From Candidatus Bathyarchaeota archaeon (GTDB lineage Archaea; Thermoproteota; Bathyarchaeia; TCS64), in assembly GCA_030739585.1 (NCBI GenBank), contig JASLYX010000003.1:1-39811 (forward strand): a stretch of DNA of 39,811 nt, written 5' to 3'. The notes under the pieces were generated by a model. The model had not been told where the DNA came from. It saw only the letters and a program-made list of their open reading frames with translations, and made no database searches. A program made the translations under genes and the position numbers. Positions 17,160 to 25,892 of the stretch are shown here, one piece after another; within the stretch, counting starts at the first letter, position 1, and each line of letters opens with the position of its first letter.

Positions 17160-17888
17160 TCAGGTTCTTCCTATTAGCCTAGATCTGAGGATCAATCTCC
17201 TGAGTTGAGCTATATGTTGGCCGGGGTTGATATCCTTTGGGCAGACCTCTGCACAAGTAAAGGCATGATGGCACCTCCAGACCCCTGAGGCAGAGCTATC
17301 TGCCCGAGCCAGCCTCAGGCGCCTAGTTTCCTCAAGGTCTCTAGAATCAACGACAAACCTATAGATCTGGGCGAGGGCAGCTGGGCCCAGGAAGTAGGGC
17401 TCAGAAGCGGCGATGGGACAGGACGAGGAACATGCTCCACACCATATACACCCCGAAGGGGATCTGTATTTACGGAACTCCTCAGGGTCGACCCTAGGCG
17501 CCTCCACCTCAGGGTCGGGGTGGATAAAGGGCATCGCGGCCTCAATTTGCTCTAGGAATGGATCTATATCCACCACAAGGTCCTTGATGACCTCGAAGTG
17601 GGGGAGAGGCTCCACCCGGATCCTAGAGCCTAAGGAGGAGACCTGAGTTTCGCATGCGAGCATCTGGACCCCGTCCACCAGCATCGCACATGAGCCGCAG
17701 ATCTTGAATCTACAGCTGTACCGTACGGATAGGGTGGGGTCGAGCTCCCTCTGGATATGAATTAGGCAGTCAAGCACCGTCATCCCAGGGCGGACAGGGA
17801 CCTTATAATCAACAAAGTAGGCTTCCTGGTCCTTTGTGGGGTCAAGCCGATAGATTATAAACTCAACTTCATCCCGTTTGGCGACCAT
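17160..17888 (-). CDS. sdhB: Succinate dehydrogenase/fumarate reductase iron-sulfur subunit
   Basis: The 242-residue electron-transfer subunit carries electrons from the flavoprotein to the membrane anchor. The N-terminal ferredoxin domain binds [2Fe-2S] through C59, C64, C67 and C79. The C-terminal domain has C147, C150 and C153 with C216 for [4Fe-4S], and C157, C206 and C212 for [3Fe-4S]. Conserving all eleven cysteines argues for a working classical complex II rather than a thiol:fumarate reductase. Its ATG directly abuts the sdhA stop (TAG then ATG), so translation is coupled. It is last in the sdhC-sdhA-sdhB operon. Confidence 0.93.
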   Translation of the reverse strand: MVAKRDEVEFIIYRLDPTKDQEAYFVDYKVPVRPGMTVLDCLIHIQRELDPTLSVRYSCRFKICGSCAMLVDGVQMLACETQVSSLGSRIRVEPLPHFEVIKDLVVDIDPFLEQIEAAMPFIHPDPEVEAPRVDPEEFRKYRSPSGCIWCGACSSSCPIAASEPYFLGPAALAQIYRFVVDSRDLEETRRLRLARADSSASGVWRCHHAFTCAEVCPKDINPGQHIAQLRRLILRSRLIGRT

Positions 17889-19589
17889 CTAGTATTCCCT
17901 CACCTCCGGGGGCCACCTTATGATATTCACGGGTTTGTACTCAAACACAGGCCCCTCCGGTGAGGAAAAGGCTAGGGTGTGCTTGAGCCAGCCCTCATCA
18001 TCCCTCTCCCTGTAATCGGTCCTGTAATGGCTCCCCCTGCTTTCCGTTCTCCTAAGGGCGCCCTCCACAATGGTGAGGGCAACGTCGAGCATCCCCTCCA
18101 GCATCAGGGCGTCGATGATACTGAGGTCAAAGATCCCTGACCCCGTGGGCACCCCCGCCCTCGAATAAAAATCGTTCCTGAGGGATTGAACTCCAAAGAC
18201 TCCACGGCTGAGGGTTTCAGATTCCCTGTAGACACCAGTGTTCTCCCACATTGTCATCTGCATTACGTCCATTATGCTGTAGGGATTGAGAAAATCACCG
18301 GCTTCGGCCTTCCCATGAAGGGAGGCAATGGTATCCTCAGCCTCTTTAAGTGCAGCGGCGATGGCAGTATCCCCACTGAATTCTCTCCAAGGCGCATCCT
18401 GAGACGCTGCAACGCCCGCCCTGGCGCCGAGGACGATACAATCGAGGAGACTATTCCCCCCGAGCCTGTTAGCGCCATGAACACTAACGCAGGCGCACTC
18501 GCCAGCGGCGTAGAGTCCCTCGACCCTAGTCCTGCCATCTACGTCGGCCTCAATGCCGCCCATGGTATAATGCTGTCCAGGCTGGACGGGGATGGGCTCC
18601 TTCCGAGCGTCTATCCCAGCGAAGCTGAGGGCAAGGTCCCAAATCTGGGGGAGATCATTCATAATAGCCTTTTCCCCGAGGTGAGTGATGTCTAGATGGA
18701 TGTATTCTCCCTCTAAGCCTCTTCCCTCCAAGAGCTCAGTATGGATGGACCGAGCAACGATATCTCTTGGGGCAAGCTCCATCTTGTCCGGGGCGTACTT
18801 CCTCATGAAACGACACCCATCAGAGTTGAGGAGATAGCCCCCCTCCCCTCTGGCCCCCTCGGTGACCAAAATGTTGGTTCCATACAGGGTTGTAGGATGA
18901 AACTGAACGAATTCCATGTCCATAAGGGGGGCTCCCGCCCAGTACGCCATCGCCATTCCGTAACCCATACTGTGATGAGAGTTAGTGGTCCTCGAGTAGA
19001 TCCGCCCTGAGCCCCCAGTCGCCATAACCACGGCCCCTGTCTGGTAAGCCTCCAGCTCCCCGGTTCGGATGTTTAGCGCAACTACACCCTTGACCCCTCC
19101 CCCGTCCACCGCGAGTCTCAGGGCCACTCTCTCATTGTAGAATTCGACGCCCAGCCTCAGAGCCTGCTGGTAGATGGTGTACATCACCGCGTGCCCCGTA
19201 TGATCCGCGGCGTAACAAGTCCGGGGAAAGACAGCCCCCCCGAAGGGCCTCTGGGCAATTCTCCCGTCTGGAAGCCTGCTGAAGGGGCATCCCCAGCGGT
19301 CAAGCTCCAGGACCCTGACGGGAGCATCCCTGCAGAGGACCTCAACGGCGTCCTGATCCGCTAGGAAGTCAGCACCTTTCACAGTATCATAAGCGTGTCT
19401 CTCCACATTATCGGAGGGGTCGGCGTTCCCAAGGGCCGCGTTGATGCCGCCCTGGGCCGCGACTGAGTGGGATCTTACAGGGTAGACCATACTAAGAACG
19501 GCCACATCCCTCTCCAGAGATTTGGCCTCAATGGCCGCCCTAATCCCGGCAAGGCCGCCGCCCACGATCAATATTTCGTGCGTCTTCAT
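17889..19589 (-). CDS. sdhA: Succinate dehydrogenase/fumarate reductase flavoprotein subunit
   Basis: The 566-residue catalytic subunit oxidises succinate to fumarate or the reverse. The dinucleotide-binding motif is GGGLAGIRAA at 10-19. H41 in RSHSVAAQGG is the residue that carries covalent FAD. The substrate-site elements HPTTLYG, TEGARGEGG and PGQHYTMGGI are present, as is the C-terminal FAD-contact NRLGGNSLLD. A helical domain with RTESRGSHYRTD ends the protein, as is usual. It lies between sdhC (9 bp upstream) and sdhB (abutting). Direction in the cell cannot be told from sequence alone. Confidence 0.94.
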   Translation of the reverse strand: MKTHEILIVGGGLAGIRAAIEAKSLERDVAVLSMVYPVRSHSVAAQGGINAALGNADPSDNVERHAYDTVKGADFLADQDAVEVLCRDAPVRVLELDRWGCPFSRLPDGRIAQRPFGGAVFPRTCYAADHTGHAVMYTIYQQALRLGVEFYNERVALRLAVDGGGVKGVVALNIRTGELEAYQTGAVVMATGGSGRIYSRTTNSHHSMGYGMAMAYWAGAPLMDMEFVQFHPTTLYGTNILVTEGARGEGGYLLNSDGCRFMRKYAPDKMELAPRDIVARSIHTELLEGRGLEGEYIHLDITHLGEKAIMNDLPQIWDLALSFAGIDARKEPIPVQPGQHYTMGGIEADVDGRTRVEGLYAAGECACVSVHGANRLGGNSLLDCIVLGARAGVAASQDAPWREFSGDTAIAAALKEAEDTIASLHGKAEAGDFLNPYSIMDVMQMTMWENTGVYRESETLSRGVFGVQSLRNDFYSRAGVPTGSGIFDLSIIDALMLEGMLDVALTIVEGALRRTESRGSHYRTDYRERDDEGWLKHTLAFSSPEGPVFEYKPVNIIRWPPEVREY

Positions 19590-19598
19590 GTAGGCCCC

Positions 19599-19988
19599 TC
19601 AGAGACCGACGACGGCGAACCAGTGAGCTAAAAAGATGAGGGTGAGTCCAAGGACCCCTATGAAGAGCCGGTCTTCGTTTACAGTAGCCCAATCGAACGC
19701 CTCTACGAGAATTACCCGAACCCCGTTCAGGGCGTGGTAGGCCCCGGGGATGATAAGGAGGTCAATGGTAACCAGCCTTCCACCTGGGACATGAACGCCA
19801 AACTGGTTCTTCAATATGTGGAGGCTGATGATCCCAAGGAGCATGATGCCGGTTATCCGATGGAGGAGCCAGGCCCACATCCCGAGCCCCTTTCCCCTTG
19901 CATGTGTGACCCAGTGGACTACGTTCCGGGTGCTCGCCGATGGGTTCCGGACATCCCTTTGCTTCGGGCCATCTTCTTCCTCTGACAT
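19599..19988 (-). CDS. sdhC: Succinate dehydrogenase cytochrome b-type membrane anchor
   Basis: This 129-residue membrane anchor has three hydrophobic helices (about 37-59, 72-96 and 108-127). It carries the SdhC motif HRITG at 43-47. Further histidines are H57 in the same helix and H85 in the second helix (YHALNGVR); these are the expected heme b and quinone-site positions. The first 30 residues are hydrophilic. It is the first gene of the operon. No second anchor gene (sdhD) is found: only a gap of about 100 bp separates it from the SAH hydrolase gene. Either this anchor works as a homodimer, or sdhD is encoded elsewhere. Confidence 0.85.
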   Translation of the reverse strand: MSEEEDGPKQRDVRNPSASTRNVVHWVTHARGKGLGMWAWLLHRITGIMLLGIISLHILKNQFGVHVPGGRLVTIDLLIIPGAYHALNGVRVILVEAFDWATVNEDRLFIGVLGLTLIFLAHWFAVVGL

Positions 19989-20091
19989 AGGACCACATGG
20001 AAAATACAGATCAGGTTATTGAAAACAGTTGCACTATTTGAAAGGCTTATTCTAATTAAGTAAAAAGGGATGAGTAAGGAAAAGGGGTAAG

Positions 20092-21357
20092 TTAGACTGT
20101 ACCCTCTTTCCAGGAGGTGAGGTATTTGACCTGCTCTTGGGTGAGGGTGTCGATCTCGAGGCCCATACTACTCAGCTTCAGCTTCGCCACGGTCTCGTCG
20201 ATGCTCTTAGGGACGTCGTAGATCTTCGGCGGAAGCTTATCCCCAGTCCACACCCACTCGGCAACCAAGGCTTGGTCGGAGAAGCTCATGTCCATCACCT
20301 CGCTTGGGTGGCCCTCAGCCGCTGCGAGGTTGACCAGACGCCCCTCTGCGAGGAGGTAAAGCTTTCTGCCGTCCTTGAGCTGGTATTCGTCCAGACTATC
20401 CCTGAGTCTCCGCTTCCCCGTGGACAGCTCCTCGAGGGCGGGTATGTTCACCTCAACGTTGAAATGACCCGAGTTCGCCATGATGGCCCCGCTCTTCATC
20501 GCCTTGATGTGGTGTCTGTCGATGACATGGACGTTCCCAGTACTCGTAACGAAGATGTCCCCAACCTTCGCCGCCTCTGCCATGGTCATCACCCGGAACC
20601 CGTCCATGACCGCCTCCAGCGCCCTCAGCGGGTTCACCTCAGTCACAATGACGTTAGCCCCCATACCCCTGGCCCTATCGGCAATGCCCCTAGCGCACCA
20701 GCCGTATCCCCCCACCACAAAGTTTTTTCCAGCGAGCAACACGGCTGTGGCCCTCAGGATGCCGTCGATGGTACTCTGACCCGTACCATACTGATTGTCA
20801 AACATGTGCTTGGTGGCGGTGTCGTTTACCGCGATGATTGGGTATTTGAGCTCCCCGTCGGCCTCCATCGCCCTGAGCCTAATGACACCGGTAGTGGTCT
20901 CCTCGCTTCCCCCTTTGATATTATCGATTAGGCCCTGGCGGTGGCTGTGAATGGCGTTTACTAAGTCAGCCCCGTCGTCTGTAGTGTAGTTTGGCTTATG
21001 ATCCAGCACCTTGTCGACGCACCAGTAATACTCATCGGAGGTCTGTTCCCTCCACGCGTAAACCGAGGTCCCGTCACTGACTAAGGATGCAACCACGGCG
21101 TCATTGGTCGAGAGGGGGTTAGATCCGCAGAGTATTACCTTAGCCCCCCCAGCTTCCAGGGCCTTCACGAGGACCGCTGTCTCCTTGGTGGCGTGGAGGC
21201 AGGCCCCTAAAATGACTCCCTTTAGGGGTTTCTCCTTCTCGAATCGCTTTGTTATCAGAGCCAGAACCGGCATATGAGCCTTGGCCCATTCGATGAGGAG
21301 CGTCCCGTCGTTTGCAAGTCCCTCGTCCTTTATCTTATAACTCGGCAAAAAATACAC
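20092..21357 (-). CDS. ahcY: Adenosylhomocysteinase (SAH hydrolase)
   Basis: This NAD-dependent enzyme splits S-adenosylhomocysteine into adenosine and homocysteine, clearing the inhibitory product of methylations. About 421 residues give the usual archaeal length. The N-terminus [24 protein letters not shown] is the family start. [19 protein letters not shown] contains the substrate-site residues, [19 protein letters not shown] the NAD-binding loop, and NSGHFNVE and [20 protein letters not shown] the C-terminal signatures. The GTG at 21357 is chosen; a TTG at 21348 fits almost as well, and longer starts would intrude into the DUF424 gene. It follows aIF2beta and DUF424 on the same strand, 40 bp after DUF424. 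Confidence 0.93.
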   Translation of the reverse strand: MYFLPSYKIKDEGLANDGTLLIEWAKAHMPVLALITKRFEKEKPLKGVILGACLHATKETAVLVKALEAGGAKVILCGSNPLSTNDAVVASLVSDGTSVYAWREQTSDEYYWCVDKVLDHKPNYTTDDGADLVNAIHSHRQGLIDNIKGGSEETTTGVIRLRAMEADGELKYPIIAVNDTATKHMFDNQYGTGQSTIDGILRATAVLLAGKNFVVGGYGWCARGIADRARGMGANVIVTEVNPLRALEAVMDGFRVMTMAEAAKVGDIFVTSTGNVHVIDRHHIKAMKSGAIMANSGHFNVEVNIPALEELSTGKRRLRDSLDEYQLKDGRKLYLLAEGRLVNLAAAEGHPSEVMDMSFSDQALVAEWVWTGDKLPPKIYDVPKSIDETVAKLKLSSMGLEIDTLTQEQVKYLTSWKEGTV

Positions 21358-21397
21358 CAGCTTGACTTTGCGTCTCGAGTATATGGAGGTTATGGCA

Positions 21398-21706
21398 TTA
21401 TAGGTGGACGATCTGGGCGTGGGGCACGTCACCGAGGTAGATGATCCCTGCCTCCTGAACAAGGTTATACTCGATAGCCGCCTTGACGATCCTCACTCCC
21501 ACCATGTTAACAATCGTGGCCTTCCCCATAGCCTCTATAGCCTCCGTGAGGCAGCAGAGGGTACCCTTATAGAACCGTTCACTCACCTCAAATGGGGTTC
21601 TCCCCCCTTTCAGGGTCATCCCCAAAATCTCCGCGTCGCATACCGCAACCAAGAGGTCCCGTCCTTGGCGAATCGTGTTAACGTAGACCTCTTCCAACGG
21701 TCTCAC
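21398..21706 (-). CDS. DUF424 family protein
   Basis: This archaeal protein of about 102 residues has no established function, though it commonly lies next to aIF2beta. Family traits are an N-terminal strand [18 protein letters not shown], then [18 protein letters not shown], and a C-terminal ATIVNMVG ... [10 protein letters not shown] and GDVPHAQ. The GTG at 21706 overlaps the stop of aIF2beta by 3 bases and removes a non-conserved extension that a start at 21745 would add. Coupling to aIF2beta suggests a link with translation, which is inference from context only. Confidence 0.85.
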   Translation of the reverse strand: MRPLEEVYVNTIRQGRDLLVAVCDAEILGMTLKGGRTPFEVSERFYKGTLCCLTEAIEAMGKATIVNMVGVRIVKAAIEYNLVQEAGIIYLGDVPHAQIVHL

Positions 21707-22113
21707 TTCCCACCTATGGAGCTCCGGGCCCCACAGGCATCGCATTGAAGGAAGAAGAGGCGCCTCTCTTTCACGATCTGGGTGTCAGGTCGCTTACAAA
21801 CGGTGCAGACCACGTACTTGGCGGAGTAAACGTCCAGAAGGTTGCGGATGGAGTCACGTCGGAAACGGCCTTGGAAAATCGCCCGGGTACCGTCGAATCG
21901 GGGCAATGTGGCCATCTCCCCAGAGAGGAACTTGAGAAGATGCTCCGGGTCCCTACCAACATAGTCTGCGATATACTTGAAGTTCATGATTACGGTTCGC
22001 CGTCCAATGCTTCTTACATCGGGGCGGGGGACAGTCCACCTCTCATAGATCTTAACTTGCTCAGGGATTTCCCCGTAGGCCCTGTCGAGCATAGCCCTGT
22101 AATCTTTTTCCAT
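21703..22113 (-). CDS. aif2b: Translation initiation factor aIF2, beta subunit
   Basis: The 136-residue beta subunit of the heterotrimeric factor that brings initiator tRNA to the small ribosomal subunit. After an N-terminal helix (DYRAMLDRAYGEIP) comes the alpha/beta domain with VIMNFKYIADYVGRDPEHLLKFL. A C-terminal zinc ribbon follows with C103, C106, C124 and C127. The length is typical for archaea, which lack the eukaryotic lysine-rich extension. AAAGGAG lies upstream of the ATG at 22113. Its stop overlaps the DUF424 start, so the three genes to ahcY probably form one transcript. Confidence 0.93.
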   Translation of the reverse strand: MEKDYRAMLDRAYGEIPEQVKIYERWTVPRPDVRSIGRRTVIMNFKYIADYVGRDPEHLLKFLSGEMATLPRFDGTRAIFQGRFRRDSIRNLLDVYSAKYVVCTVCKRPDTQIVKERRLFFLQCDACGARSSIGGK

Positions 22114-22404
22114 TAAGATATGTTCTCCTTTACTCCGATTTAACCCAGTTGCCTAGGCTTCAAATTCTACGCGGAGCCATCCTCAAAAAGGTTTCCGCGC
22201 GCTTTAGTCTCCCATTTTGGGTATCCAGAGGGAGAAACCTGTGACGAGGACTCCCACCTTTTAGAACACACACACATATCTTAATCGCTTCAACAAAGGA
22301 CGTACTAGATATCTTCATATAACTCTTAATAATCCATTTCACCTATATTGTAATGGTAAAAAACAAGTTTCAAAATGCTCCCCCACACGGAAAGCATATG
22401 TGAA

Positions 22405-22596
22405 TCATGCAGAAACAGTCTTTTTGTCCTTATCGCGCCCAACTCGACGCATTTTAAGCCGGTATTTCCGGTATTTATCCTCCAATGAAAACTTGGCGGG
22501 ATAAGGAAGCTTGACTGGCCCTCCGCACTTTGGGCAAGAATCCGTTTGGAGGGTGTAAAGGCCACATAGTTTACACCGTCTTAGAAGCAAGACCAA
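22405..22596 (-). CDS. nop10: H/ACA ribonucleoprotein component Nop10
   Basis: This 63-residue protein joins Cbf5, L7Ae and Gar1 in the H/ACA RNP that makes pseudouridine under guide-RNA direction. The zinc ribbon (CKLCGLYTL ... CPKCGGP, cysteines 8, 11, 21 and 24) is followed by the linker PYPAKFSLEDKYRKYRLK that wraps on Cbf5. The start is a TTG at 22596 with GGGAG 7 nt upstream. It lies 11 bp after the aIF2alpha stop and ends the primase-to-Nop10 operon. Confidence 0.92.
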   Translation of the reverse strand: MVLLLRRCKLCGLYTLQTDSCPKCGGPVKLPYPAKFSLEDKYRKYRLKMRRVGRDKDKKTVSA

Positions 22597-22607
22597 GGTG
22601 AATCTCC

Positions 22608-23393
22608 CTAACTTCTAGAGAATGAGATATTACCCTCTTGACCCTCCCAGGCCTCTGTAGCGAACTGGATCACTTCGCCGAGGGCAATCTCTGCCTTCCT
22701 GTAATCTTCTGCAGTGACCTCAATCCTGTATTTCGGCGAGGCTAAGCTGTAGATACTAGCCTTGGCATTGAGGTCTATTGCGACATTCTGCGCCTCGTTC
22801 AGCGTCTCCTTAATCTCATTGATGCCCCTCGGGGCCAAAGATGTGATCTCAAGCTCCCCTTGGATAGTTACACCTTTGATAACAATTTTATCCAAAGCGA
22901 TCGCGGCGAGAATCTTAGAGGCCTTTTTGGTTACCCCGGCCTCATGAAGAGCTTCGGCCCCACGCTTAGCAGCTGCTTCAAGGCCATCGTAAAGGCTGCC
23001 GTAGTACTCTACTATCTTGGTCCCCCTCTTGATATAGAAGTCATTAACGTCAACTTTGAGCTTGGCCGCTGCGGCCGTTATGAGAGTCTCGGCCTTGCGG
23101 TGCTTCTTCCACTCTTCCAGCTTTCTCCTCTTATCGTCTTGGCTGACTCGTCTAAGAGATAAGTCTATCTGGCCCTTAGAGGGATCGACCCGCTGAACCT
23201 GAAGGACGGCCTTTTGCCGCTCCCTAACGTGGCTCCGGATGTTCCTTACCCAACGAGACGAAATCTCCGAAATATGGAGGAGCCCTTCCTTCCCCCTATG
23301 CTCGTCGAGGGAAACATAGGCTCCGTGACCCACGATTCTCGTGACCGTGACGACGACGATGTCCCCGACCTCAGGCCACTCGGGTTTTCCCAT
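22608..23393 (-). CDS. aif2a: Translation initiation factor aIF2, alpha subunit
   Basis: The 261-residue alpha subunit has an N-terminal S1/OB domain (GDIVVVTVTRIVGHGAYVSL ... LLHISEIS, about 10-85). A helical middle domain and a C-terminal alpha/beta domain (about 175-255) bind aIF2gamma. The phosphorylation-loop region reads ISEISSRWVRNI. The ATG at 23393 is preferred; a TTG at 23399 is in frame just upstream. It lies 11 bp after S27e and before Nop10, an order widely kept in archaea. Confidence 0.93.
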   Translation of the reverse strand: MGKPEWPEVGDIVVVTVTRIVGHGAYVSLDEHRGKEGLLHISEISSRWVRNIRSHVRERQKAVLQVQRVDPSKGQIDLSLRRVSQDDKRRKLEEWKKHRKAETLITAAAAKLKVDVNDFYIKRGTKIVEYYGSLYDGLEAAAKRGAEALHEAGVTKKASKILAAIALDKIVIKGVTIQGELEITSLAPRGINEIKETLNEAQNVAIDLNAKASIYSLASPKYRIEVTAEDYRKAEIALGEVIQFATEAWEGQEGNISFSRS

Positions 23394-23404
23394 GCTCAAT
23401 CGGT

Positions 23405-23605
23405 TTACCCCAAAACGGCTAAGATTGGACTATGGATCTTTGCCTTTCCACCAGTCGGCTCAGCCATTATCTCCCCACAAGTCCTACAATTAATGACGTG
23501 GGTTGTGTGACTGAAAATTATCTGTTCACTCTCGCAGGTCCTGCAACGGACTCTGAGAAACCTAGAGGATGGCCGGGGTATAAGTGTCTCCCACTTCATG
23601 GACAT
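23405..23605 (-). CDS. rps27e: Ribosomal protein S27e
   Basis: A 66-residue small-subunit protein with a C4 zinc ribbon: VRCRTCESEQIIFSHTTHVI followed by NCRTCG. The start is the ATG at 23605, which overlaps the L44e stop by one base (TGATG); a second Met three codons on is an alternative. It is placed between L44e and aIF2alpha, as in most archaea. Confidence 0.93.
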   Translation of the reverse strand: MSMKWETLIPRPSSRFLRVRCRTCESEQIIFSHTTHVINCRTCGEIMAEPTGGKAKIHSPILAVLG

Positions 23606-23880
23606 CAAACGACCTCCAATTTCCTGAGCCTAATACCCTTCCTCTGGAGTGTGTAATTACACTCAATGCACTTCAGCATCTGGGTCTGCTTCTTGGAAAC
23701 CTTTGCCTGATTATGTTGGAGAGGGAATTTTTGGCCGCCGAAGCCTTTCTTTCGCCTCGCCTGATGTCTCTCCCCCTTCTTTGCGCCTCTCCTCTTTCCA
23801 GCCTTGTAGATGGAGACTGAGTGATCTGTGTGGGTATTGCACCTTGGACAGTAGGTCCGCATGGAACTAGGAATCTTCAT
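23605..23880 (-). CDS. rpl44e: Ribosomal protein L44e
   Basis: A 91-residue large-subunit protein that sits near the E site. The zinc-binding cysteines are in YCPRCNTHTDH near the N-terminus and KCIECNY near residue 70. The middle is rich in R, K and G (GKRRGAKKGERHQARRKKG), as expected for an rRNA-binding segment. The stop overlaps S27e by one base and the GINS gene ends 2 bp before the start. Confidence 0.94.
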   Translation of the reverse strand: MKIPSSMRTYCPRCNTHTDHSVSIYKAGKRRGAKKGERHQARRKKGFGGQKFPLQHNQAKVSKKQTQMLKCIECNYTLQRKGIRLRKLEVV

Positions 23881-23882
23881 CT

Positions 23883-24440
23883 CTAAATATCGACCTCTTT
23901 TGCGATGCCCCGCCTTATTAGGTTTTCAGCGTTCTCCACGGGGAGGGATACTACGTCCTCAGGCTCAAAGGGGCCGTATGTCTTCATGTCAATCCCCATG
24001 ATCGCAGGGACTGCCTGGAGGAACCGGACCACCTTAAGACCCGCCTTTTGTGGGGGCTTTGCGTCTACATGAGGTAAGCGCCCCATTAATATATCTTTCA
24101 ATCCCCCCTCGTAGCTCATCAGAAGACTCCGGAGGTCGCTGAGAAAGCTTCTCTCTATCTGAGTTAAGGAAGATCCGGCTATCGCAATCCTGTTAAGCTC
24201 CGCCTCTACAATCTTCCTAAGCCTCCTGCTGGAAATTTCTTTGAGGAGTCTCTCAACGTTAACCTGTTCCTTCTCTGAGATCCGCCCCTTTAGGGAGGTT
24301 TTATCGAGCATTCGATTCTCCCTCCTAAGTTCTGCGAGGTACTCAGTCATTTTCCCAAAAAAATTATCTGGGAGAGCCTGGAGTTCCCCAGAACGCTTCT
24401 CCCTCTTACAAACATCTAGGAGCCTTGAGTATTTATCCAT
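23883..24440 (-). CDS. gins15: Archaeal GINS subunit (Gins15/51 type)
   Basis: A GINS-family replication protein of about 185 residues, part of the complex that bridges MCM helicase and primase or polymerase at the fork. The long N-terminal helical A-domain (about 1-115) comes first. A short B-domain at the C-terminus (VRFLQAVPAIMGIDMKTYGP ... NLIRRGIAKEV) follows. This A-then-B order defines the Gins15/51 type. The ATG at 24440 overlaps the PriS stop (TGATG); a longer start at 24470 lies within priS and is not needed. Its location between primase and L44e is conserved in many archaea. Confidence 0.88.
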   Translation of the reverse strand: MDKYSRLLDVCKREKRSGELQALPDNFFGKMTEYLAELRRENRMLDKTSLKGRISEKEQVNVERLLKEISSRRLRKIVEAELNRIAIAGSSLTQIERSFLSDLRSLLMSYEGGLKDILMGRLPHVDAKPPQKAGLKVVRFLQAVPAIMGIDMKTYGPFEPEDVVSLPVENAENLIRRGIAKEVDI

Positions 24441-25675
24441 CAGTTCACAACCCTCGCCGACTTTCTGCACAGGAAAAACATCGCGACCGCCATGGGAAGC
24501 TCTTGGGTCTCCTCTTTGAAGGGCCCATAGCTCTCCCCCTGGAGACTGATCTCGGGGGCATGTTTAATGTAGATCTTCTTATGCCCCTCTTGGAATGCAA
24601 CAGCTTTGGTAAGAGGATCATAATCCGGGAGGTCCTCGATGGTGACGTTCTGGGTGAGCCATCCCGTCTTACCATGGAGAGTATTGGGAAGCCGTATCAA
24701 TCTTTTGAGATCAGTGGTCACCACGGTATCGATCGCCGAAGCCTGCTCTTCCACTGCTATATTCAGCAGATTTCCCATGGACTTTTTGTCAATATATCGT
24801 ACGATGCGGCTGGGATGCTGATTCATCAAAGAAGAGAGGATCTTGTCTTTCTCCACGACCAGATCCCGGGTGGTTTTCCTGCTCAATCTCAGCGCTTTAA
24901 TCTCATCAGGGGTCGACTTTCCGATGAAATCGTAAAGGGCCCTGATGGTTCTTCCCCTCCAGCCACCGCGCTCCAGCATGGATCCGCCCCCCGCATGCCT
25001 CGGGGTAAGGCCTTGATATTGGGCCTCTATCCCTATCCCTAGGATGTAATCCACCACCTCCCGCCTTGCCAGCTGATCGAGTTCCTTTGCCACCGGGCTC
25101 CTCACATGGACATGGTACCCCCGATTCCCCGAAAAGTTAACCGAGAGCTCGGAGGGCTGGAAGCCAAAATCCTGGATCAGCATATCTATGAGCTTCTGGG
25201 CCTCGTACTTCGCTGCGTCAAGGCAGTTCCCGCATATCCAATTCTCTAGGAAATAGGTTGCTTTACCACAACCCGGGCAACGTTCCGGGGGATGCCCCTT
25301 CCCTGCCTCTCCGCAGGCCTTACAGGTCCAGCGGTCATGGATCTTCTGGCAGGAGAGAACAAAGTGGTCTGCGTCTATGTCAAAAATAAGGTCCGCCCCA
25401 ATCCAGCCCTTTTCCACCATTGAGGCCCGGGGTTTATTGTAATAAGCTGCCGAGAAGTAAGAGTGGGCAGGGGAGTAGTTCCTCAGATATCCCCTGAGCT
25501 CCTCGATGACCTCGAAACCGATGTGGCGGAACATGGTCCTTCCCCTGAATGAGAGAAACCCGAACTCACGATGCTTGATCTCTGGGGGAGCATCCACGCA
25601 CTGAGCTCCGGTAGAATAAAATTTACCGAACTGATTCGAGACGTACTCTACGCTTCCCAAGTCCTGCTCGATCAT
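24440..25675 (-). CDS. priS: DNA primase small (catalytic) subunit
   Basis: The 411-residue catalytic subunit makes RNA/DNA primers. The metal-binding aspartates are D99 and D101 in FDIDAD, the nucleotide-contact motif is SGNRGYHVH at 182-190, and LPNTLHGKTGW (about 330-345) carries the third active-site region. A zinc-binding insert at 118-151 has six cysteines in three CxxC or CxxxC pairs (C118, C121, C133, C136, C148, C151), a richer cluster than in many euryarchaeal PriS. The N-terminal REFGFLSFRGRTMFRHI is typical. It overlaps GINS and lies 30 bp after a small Cys protein gene that separates it from priL. Confidence 0.93.
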   Translation of the reverse strand: MIEQDLGSVEYVSNQFGKFYSTGAQCVDAPPEIKHREFGFLSFRGRTMFRHIGFEVIEELRGYLRNYSPAHSYFSAAYYNKPRASMVEKGWIGADLIFDIDADHFVLSCQKIHDRWTCKACGEAGKGHPPERCPGCGKATYFLENWICGNCLDAAKYEAQKLIDMLIQDFGFQPSELSVNFSGNRGYHVHVRSPVAKELDQLARREVVDYILGIGIEAQYQGLTPRHAGGGSMLERGGWRGRTIRALYDFIGKSTPDEIKALRLSRKTTRDLVVEKDKILSSLMNQHPSRIVRYIDKKSMGNLLNIAVEEQASAIDTVVTTDLKRLIRLPNTLHGKTGWLTQNVTIEDLPDYDPLTKAVAFQEGHKKIYIKHAPEISLQGESYGPFKEETQELPMAVAMFFLCRKSARVVN

Positions 25676-25705
25676 TTGTTCACACTTAATAGAATTTTCG
25701 AAACT

Positions 25706-25891
25706 TTAAAAACCACTTTCCTTAAGGGGAGGAATATTAATCCTGAAGTCATTGTACTCACAATCTCCACATAGCTCCGGGTTGTACCTCACGAGATTGT
25801 CATACTTCCTGCAGAAATGAAGACCGTAATTGACAAGCCGTAAAGTCTTATCATTCTGCTCCTTGGCTCCTATCGCTCCCTTCTCCTGCAC
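25706..25891 (-). CDS. Small cysteine-containing protein between priL and priS
   Basis: A 61-residue open frame starts with GTG at 25891, immediately after the priL stop, and ends 30 bp before priS. It is on the same strand, and codon use resembles its neighbours. The protein has HFC at residue 27, then NPELCGDCEYN with C41 and C44, which could form part of a metal site or redox pair. I do not recognise a family. It is not an extension of PriL, whose four Fe-S cysteines are all present. Its location suggests an accessory of the primase or a small replication-linked factor; this is inference from position. Confidence 0.55.
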   Translation of the reverse strand: MQEKGAIGAKEQNDKTLRLVNYGLHFCRKYDNLVRYNPELCGDCEYNDFRINIPPLKESGF

Positions 25892-25892
25892 A

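Noticed and set aside
20137-20931. Plus-strand open frame of 264 codons opposite SAH hydrolase
   Set aside because: The minus-strand frame is an unmistakable, full-length SAH hydrolase; the plus frame is low-complexity H/P/R/V-rich shadow sequence.
25706-25891. The small Cys ORF as a frameshifted C-terminus of PriL
   Set aside because: PriL already has all four cluster cysteines and the usual HFYRIK ending region before its own stop, so nothing is missing.
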